In this document: positions 57,401 to 64,000 of the stretch, piece after piece
Position numbering within the stretch: the stretch's first letter is position 1
Layout: every line of letters starts with the position of its first letter
Made by a program: the position numbers and the translations under genes
NCBI GenBank assembly: GCA_015350385.1
Contig: WNKI01000001.1
Span: 4,102,192-4,166,191 of the forward strand
Direction: 5' to 3'
Length of the DNA: 64,000 nucleotides
From: Aculops lycopersici
Lineage: Eukaryota; Arthropoda; Arachnida; Trombidiformes; Eriophyidae
The notes under the pieces: model-generated
The model's input: the letters and a program-made list of their open reading frames with translations, nothing else
The model's database searches: none
Told to the model about the DNA's origin: nothing

Positions 57401-60400
57401 ATGCAATCCGTCAGCGGCTCAACTCCAGTACCTTCAGAGGAAAGTAGCGCCAGCTATTCAAGCACAACTACTACTAAACCGGAAGTGGTGAGCGAGTCGA
57501 CCACAACAACTATATCGAAATCACAAGCGAGTGAAACAACAACTCAGACGCCACCAGCTGTAGAAACTGCACCATCATCAACAGTTTCTGCACCTGTTCA
57601 GACTAAGGAGACAACACTAGAAACGGGAACTGATAGTACACTAACCACCAGGCGAGATGAGGTCGCAACGACCGACGGTAGCACCTCAACCACCACAGCT
57701 GCACCAACAACAACTGAGCAGTCGGCCCGAACAACCGAGGAAGTTGCGACGACCACAACGAATAACAACACTACCAATACAGAATCATCCACAGAATCTG
57801 TATCGACATCATCTACCGCACTACCAAGCTCCTCGGAAGGCTCGATCATGGGTGAGGCCAGGAATGAGGTCGAGTCTGGCCCAGATACAGCGCTAAAAAC
57901 AACCAAGCCAGAGGCTGAGTTGCCAATCAATTACTCTACTACACCAGAGATGAGCTCATCGACTACTCCAGCACCCACTACAACTGCGACCCCAGTCAAG
58001 GAGAGTACCGAGAATGTTAGCTTGAACGAGGTGTCAAACAGTGGACCAGGAGAATCACCACAAACAAGCACCACCAGTCCAGCACCAGGGATCTCAAATG
58101 ACACGCCAAAGTCGGAATCTGAAGCAACAACCACCACTTCCACAACATCTCAACCAGAGGCAACCACTTCAATCGCACCAAACGAGTTTTCGTCGAGTGG
58201 AGAAGGCCAAAACTCAACCCCAACACAATCGACTTCTAGATCAGAATCAGTAATGGAAACAACAACTGCAACCACAACTACAGGTACAGCATCGGAGACA
58301 ACGCCTACAACTCTGGGAGGAGAGAGTGGTTCTAGCACCACGCAATCGGAGTCGCTAAACGAAATTAGCGTTGCTGGTTCCTCAAGCACTCGAGCACCAT
58401 CGACCATCAACGAGGAGCAAGGCTCAACGCTCGGCGTCGCGCAATCTGATGGAACGACATCGACAACACCCGTTCCGGATCAATCTGGAACTTCTACGCA
58501 AAACTCGGTGGTCATCAATGAATCGGACCCTTCCCCGACGCCCATAGAGCAGTTCGAACCCGAGGTGTTGCAACCTAAGGAGGATGCACCATCTAAGCCA
58601 GACGCAAGTCAAGGTGAGTCAGCGCCTGAGCAAACAACGACTGCGGCGCCACCAACAACTATCTCTAGCTTCTCCACCAGTGCCGCAACTGAAGGGTCTA
58701 CTATAGCAAGTGCCCCATCTATTTCGGAGACAACAGTTGGTAGCACCGATACATCAACTATAGACTCAACCAACACCCGTCCAAGCGGACCGGAGATGAC
58801 AGCTACTCAATCGGGTGAGTCAACAGTACAGCCAAGTCTCAATCTGGTCTCGAGTGAAAGTTCGTCAACAACCTCTGCACCTGAGACAAGTTCCAACACC
58901 TCACAGCAAATTTCAGATACGACTACCAAGAGTTCATACATAACAGAGGCGTTTGCGGCGCCAACAACCCTAGCACCCCCCTCAGTTGCACCTGAAACAA
59001 CTACCCAAGCGGCATCTCAAAATTCCGAGGCACCAACTACTCAAAAGGCCGATGATTCAACAGTCTCAAAGGGCGAAACTACAAGAGTTGAAATCGCACC
59101 TGAATCTACAACAACCGAATCAGTATCACCAACAACATTAACAATGAAAGTTAGCGAACAACCATCATCTAGCTCGACTTCTAGCTCGGACGTCTCGGCA
59201 AGTTCGAGTTCGACCCCCGAGGCGGCAACAACTAAAGATCAATCGTCGACTACACAACAATCATATGTTGCGGATTCCGCATCCACCGAACCCACAAATC
59301 TATCAACCAGTTCGGAATCTTCAAGTCAATCTGCAGAGACAACAACAGCGACAAGCTCATATGATTCATCAATGAGCAGCTCAACATCCAGCTCGAGCAG
59401 TTCTATTGATTCGATAGCTCCCGTGAGCGAGAACTCTGGATTATCAGATACGACAGCCTCCACAACAACCACCGGAGCCACCGAGGCACCAAAATCGCAA
59501 GATACAGAGTTACCAATCAACTATTCGAATAACTCGGACATGTCGTCCACAACTCCAACACCATCGACCACCAGTGCTGAAGTCGAGAAGGTTGGAACAA
59601 CAACCACCAATCAATCAGGCTCATCGGATTCATCATCCTCGAGCTCCACCAGCTTGACAGCTCAATCAGAAACATCTAACGATGTCTCAAATAATAATAA
59701 CGAGCAGACGACAACATTGGCCCCAACAATCTCAACAACTACTCAACTAACACCGACCACATTGTTCTCGATGTTTGGACTCCCATCATTTGGATTCGGC
59801 ACTAGGCCACCAAAATTTGTTGACCCAATTAGCACCAATCTAGCCCCGAAGCAGGAAGAGGTGGTACCATCAACGGAAGGACCAACAACATTAGCAAGCT
59901 ACTCGTCAACAACTGCGCCTGAGTTCAAAGAAACCCCTGTCACTGAGGCCACACAAACAACACGAAGCGAGGATACCCAAACAAGCAGCTCAAGTACAAC
60001 ATCTCGAGTTGATGAAGCACGGTCCAGCTCGGATGATGGCACAACACCAACTACATCTGTAACTGAATCGTCGCCACCATCGACCACACCTCCAGCAACA
60101 GCAATAGGTTCATCGGAGGGTTCAATAGTGAATGAAGCAAGGAATGAGGTCGAGTCAGCACCGGAAACCGCAACCAAGTCGACGAGAGTCTCTGAGCCTG
60201 AGACACCGGCAACCACTAGTATGAGTTTCTCCTCCACCGAAGCTCCTATCACAACTACAACCTCAACCGAAGAGAGCACTTTGAGTACAAACTCTAGTTC
60301 AACTACCACTAATGATATAACAAACGCACAACCAGACTTGGCATCAATCAACTCCAAACCAACCTCACAGTCTTCAGCAGTTACCAATGATTCATCCAAG

Positions 60401-63331
60401 CAACAAGATGAAGCATCATCTACAACTACAACGGAATCTTCATCTACGACTTTGTTGCCTAATGAGCCACCAGTTTCCACAACAACAATAGAGTCAAGTT
60501 CAGCCCAATTTGTACCTGAGGTCGCAACACCTAGCACAGAATCCGGAACAAGCTCAAGTGCCACACCAGAGATAACCAAGGAATCGCAGAATGAGATATC
60601 TAGGGCAGATATGCCACGGGACAACACCAACTTAACGCCTACCACAACCTCACAACCGTCAACTACCACAGCTGCAGCAACCAGCGTAACATCACCATCG
60701 TCGTCATCTGCCACAGTTAGCGAGAGCAAATCCTCTACCACCACAACCCAATCAACTTCGACGCCTGAAGCTTCGAATCCAGCCGAATCAGTAACAAATC
60801 CTGCACCTGATACAACGCCAACAGTCGTGATATCAGAGGAGACCTCCACAACTCAACCGGAATCGCTAAACGAAATCAGTTCTGATTCGAGCACAACCCA
60901 ACCGCCACTAACCACCAAGCAAGAAGTCAATCAACCAGTTGAAGCAACATTTAGTTTGACGCAATCTGAAGTACCGACCACGAGACCAGCACAAGAAGAA
61001 TCTACGACTGTAACGCTAGCGCCCGAGCAGCCGAGCTCTTCGCAAGCTCCAGAGAGCACCAGCACACTAGATCCTTTGACCTCATCGCCAGAACCAAAGG
61101 TACAACCTGACGCACCAAAGGACATCGTAACTACACCAAATGAAAGCCAGACAGAGAAGATACCTGACCAACAGACAACAGTTGCATCTAGCGAAAGCTC
61201 ACCAGCTACAAGTACCACCGCTAGCCCTTCCACCACCACTACTGAGGCGCCCACAACAACTGCCGCGTCGAATATCCCAGAGGCTACTGTAAGCACTGAT
61301 CAACTTGCACCAAGTTCAATTAGTTTCAATCCAATTACACCTGAAATATTGATTACCCGCTTCACAGACTCCAAACAAAAGATGCCAGCAAGCGATTCAT
61401 TTATGTCCACGCAATCGTTGCCCTCGGAATCTAAACAAAACCAACCAATCGATGACATCCTCTTTGGAATGCCATCCACTTCTACCACAAGCACACCCAC
61501 CACTGGTACCCAAGATTCCACCACCACCACGATGGGCACTAATGTTATAATTGATTCCTCCAGTAGTGGCAGTGGCATTAGTAGTGACTCAAACTACTCG
61601 GTCCCTGATCCAAGAAATGAAATTCCCAATGCCGTTTCAGTGACACCTGTTGATCAGTCGAATTCGGTGGACACTCAAACGTCCTCGGCCCCTTCTGCAC
61701 CTACCTCGGACGTCGCGAAGGAGGCCGAAGTAGAGACATCATCTCAATTTACAGTAAGCACTGACCCATCTGAGGCAGGACCAGCGAGTACTGAGGCTCC
61801 TGCACCCGCAACAACTTATCCCACGGTTTTACAAAGCGAATTTAGCACCTCGAGTACTTCAGTGCCTGCTGTGGCGATGGCCGCCACTCAGGCACCCGTT
61901 GCTGGAACTAGTTCGGAACAAGCAACCTCAACATCACAGTTGCCACCGTTAATCTCCGAGGGGACATCAGAGCCATCGAGCGAGAAAGCACCGACCACCG
62001 CTACAACATTGAGTCTCCCAACTATGATGGCTGGAAGTGACCTGGGTCGCAATGAGGTATCAGCTGAATCAGGATCTTCTTCATCGAAACCCGATCTATC
62101 CGGACTTCCATCGACGTCTGCAGACCTAACCAAGGAGTCATCAGCCACTACCACAACCGAAGCGCCACAATCTCAGACTCAACAATCAGAGCAACAGTCA
62201 GTGACTAGCTCCATATTAGCCCCAGCTTCTCAAGTGAACACGATCTCAAAGGAACAGGAATCAATCGTGCAAGAGATTCCCTCGACCGCAACTCAATCCC
62301 CTGTGGGTGAGGTAAACATGGCCTCGCTAGTAACCAACAACAACGCACCTGTCACAGTTTCGCCAGCTGATGAGTTCATTGCTGGGGTTACCACCTCGAA
62401 GGATGTCAACTTTGAGCCAAAGAATGTTACCACAACAATACCATCGATCAGAGGAATGATGGCTACCGTTACTATTCCATGGTCTGACATCGCTAATAGC
62501 TCGACAACTCCTCGGCCGGAGCAAGGAAGCCCAAGCTATAGCTCAAGCAGTCAAGAAACACCAACAACTACTTCCACAACCACTACACCAAAAACTACAA
62601 CAACCACCACTTCCACTAACACTACAGATGTGCCAACTTCACCAAACAGTTCACTAGCATCAAGCACAAGTGCCTACTTGGAACAAACTACCGGAAGTCC
62701 GGCGTCGCCCTCGACGACTACAGAATCCGACTACGAGGAGGTTAGCGAGGACGCGGCATGCGAGTACGAGGGCAAGACTTACAATTCGGCCCAGCAAATT
62801 CCAAGATCCCACCCATGTGACTTCTGCTTCTGTTTCCGGGGCGATATTATCTGCCTGCAACAAACCTGCCCGCCGCCAGTACCTCACTGTTTTGAGACAG
62901 TAATGGACGGATTCTGTTGTCCCAGATACGAGTGTCCAGTTCACACTGTCCGCTCTTCGCCAAATTCAACGAATCTCGCGCTAACTCCCTATGAGAGCCA
63001 CTCACGTTTACATACGCACAACCACGAGCTTGACAGGTCGCTACAGTCCCCTCAACCACTTAATGCACACCAGCTAGCAGTAACCGGTCAAAATAGAACC
63101 CAAACGCAAGCAGTGGGCTCAGTCAAGGGCTGCTTTGTGGACAACAAACTCTACGGCGTAGGCCAAGTGATTGAATCGGCCAGCGGCCCATGCTTGCAAT
63201 GTATGTGCGACCGAAGCGGTATGATGAAGTGTAACCCTAAGGAGTGTACCCCAGACGATCCACTTCTGCAACAAATCAACCGCGAGGTGCTGCATTCGAC
63301 TCTAAGCAGAAGTCAAGCAAGAAGAAGATGA
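54407..63331 (+). CDS. Tnc: Tenectin-like VWC-domain/mucin extracellular matrix protein
   Basis: Two coding exons: 54407-54575 and 54678-63331 (GTAAGT donor, CCCAG acceptor, phase 1), 2940 residues. Exon 1 codes the signal peptide (hydrophobic YLLSLAALAFILTLSA). VWC-type cysteine modules with CxxCxC and CCP signatures start near Cys58, Cys174, Cys318, Cys629, Cys2751 and Cys2875; the last is incomplete, lacking the CCP half. About 2050 residues of Thr/Ser/Pro/Glu-rich mucin sequence separate modules 4 and 5. Module 5 contains an RGD (2777-2779; nt 62837-62845), the integrin-binding tripeptide. VWC modules interrupted by long PTS-rich mucin blocks plus an RGD match insect tenectin, a secreted integrin ligand of cuticle-lined epithelia; Drosophila tenectin is of similar length as I recall. 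The order of domains is seen directly; orthology is inferred. TATA at 54191 and AATAAA at 63486 frame the gene. The 8.65-kb exon is exceptional. Confidence 0.85.
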
Positions 63332-63529
63332 AGTAATACATCTATTTGATGGCCTAGAAGATATTTTGACTGTGCATCAAGAAGAAACGCCCATCATTTG
63401 CACGCATCACATCCTACACCAAACAGAATTCCTAGAATTGATAAATACAAACCAAGATGCGATTGTGTATACTTAAACGACTGTAAATAAATGATTATCA
63501 ACCATAGCTACAATCACAACCTTTTGATT
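63332..63529 (+). other. Tenectin 3' UTR and immediate downstream DNA
   Basis: AATAAA at 63486-63491 lies 155 nt after the stop and is the probable poly(A) signal. The dispersed repeat begins just beyond it. Confidence 0.6.
63486..63491 (+). terminator. Poly(A) signal AATAAA
   Basis: Canonical signal within the tenectin 3' flank. Confidence 0.7.
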
Positions 63530-63990
63530 CTAATATCTAACCTTCGTAACCGGAAGTTTAAGGGTCTCGATGCATCGGGCTTCTGAGCTGGATAACACCT
63601 TTCGCATAAAAAACGATGCGGTTTTTTGTACTAGTCATATCAGCTAGGCTTCTAGGATCTCGATGAATGAATAGTTGAAGCTAGATTGCTTTTTCCCCAT
63701 AACTATACCCTCAAACGTGATAATGAGGCCTCGAGAGCGTAATGAGCATGATTTGGAATGCTGTCTCGCTATCAGTTATGTTGAAGTATATCCGAGATGA
63801 ATTTATGCGCTTGTATGTTGACGCCAAATATCAAGCAGCTTCCCCGTACCGAAAGCCCTGTGCTCCTCCAGACAATGATTTCTAATAACTCAGGTGGAAT
63901 ATACATCGTCAAGCGAAAACAGTGAGACCCAAGCTAATTATTCGGACCATGATTTTAGAGTCAAGATGCTGAAAAGTAGATTGAGATACC
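63530..63990 (+). repeat. Dispersed repeat, copy 2
   Basis: Matches the reverse complement of 22942-23395 block by block, starting at CGTAACCGGAAGT and continuing through GATGCATCGGGC, GACACCTTTCGCAT-like, GATGCGGTTTT, ATATCAGCTAGGCTT and TGATAATGAGGC. The last block also resembles the ends of the 749-bp foldback elements. It may continue past the window edge. Confidence 0.6.
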
Positions 63991-64000
63991 ATGACCCTTT

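Noticed and set aside
59899..60849. 316-codon antisense frame across the tenectin mucin region, plus several shorter ones
   Set aside because: It is the complement of Thr/Ser codons (ACA, TCA and so on), giving a Val/Ser/Asp/Gly-rich translation. It has no motif and lies wholly inside a well-supported exon.

Overview
This window is nuclear DNA from an animal, most likely an arthropod. It holds a tenectin-type von Willebrand factor C (VWC)/mucin matrix protein, a Pitx homeobox gene with the conserved intron inside the homeodomain, a theta-type diacylglycerol kinase, spliceosomal introns, TATA boxes, AATAAA signals and hAT-like and foldback transposons. Long single-exon genes, a defensin-like peptide and a diverged inositol-polyphosphate-phosphatase-like secreted protein would fit a mite or other chelicerate. 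The species cannot be fixed from the sequence alone.

Layout. 1.3-4.2 kb (+): single-exon USP4/15-type deubiquitinase. 4.6-5.4 kb (+): small secreted Thr/Ser-rich protein. 5.4-9.2 kb (-): five-exon diacylglycerol kinase theta, tail to tail with the previous gene and using one GC-AG intron. 9.3-15.9 kb: no gene recognised. 16.0-19.2 kb (-): 1073-residue secreted or membrane-anchored orphan. 20.4-22.9 kb: nested palindromic mobile DNA, two 749-bp foldback elements in opposite orientation, one of them at the centre of a 1.78-kb palindrome. 22.9-23.4 kb: a dispersed repeat that recurs at 63.5-64.0 kb. 23.9-24.3 kb: hAT-type miniature element with an 8-bp target duplication, ending 35 bp before a defensin-like gene and carrying a near-consensus CTCF motif. 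24.3-24.5 kb (+): cysteine-rich secreted peptide. 25.6-27.1 kb (+): secreted histidine-phosphatase-fold protein (MINPP1 family) with altered catalytic motifs. 32.5-33.9 kb (+): Pitx, with a long poly-Gln/poly-His N-terminus. 34-44.5 kb: non-coding as far as can be seen. 44.6-47.8 kb (+): three-exon secreted orphan. 48-54 kb: no recognisable gene. 54.4-63.3 kb (+): tenectin, with one 8.65-kb exon.

The genes form no single pathway. Several encode secreted or matrix products (4.6, 16.0, 24.3, 25.6, 44.6 and 54.4 kb). The rest act in signalling or regulation (USP, DGK, Pitx). The most unusual part is 20.4-27.1 kb: clustered inverted-repeat transposons next to two fast-evolving secreted-protein genes, with a possible insulator motif brought in by one transposon.

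All gene models come from reading frames, splice consensus and remembered family motifs. No alignments or database searches were run.
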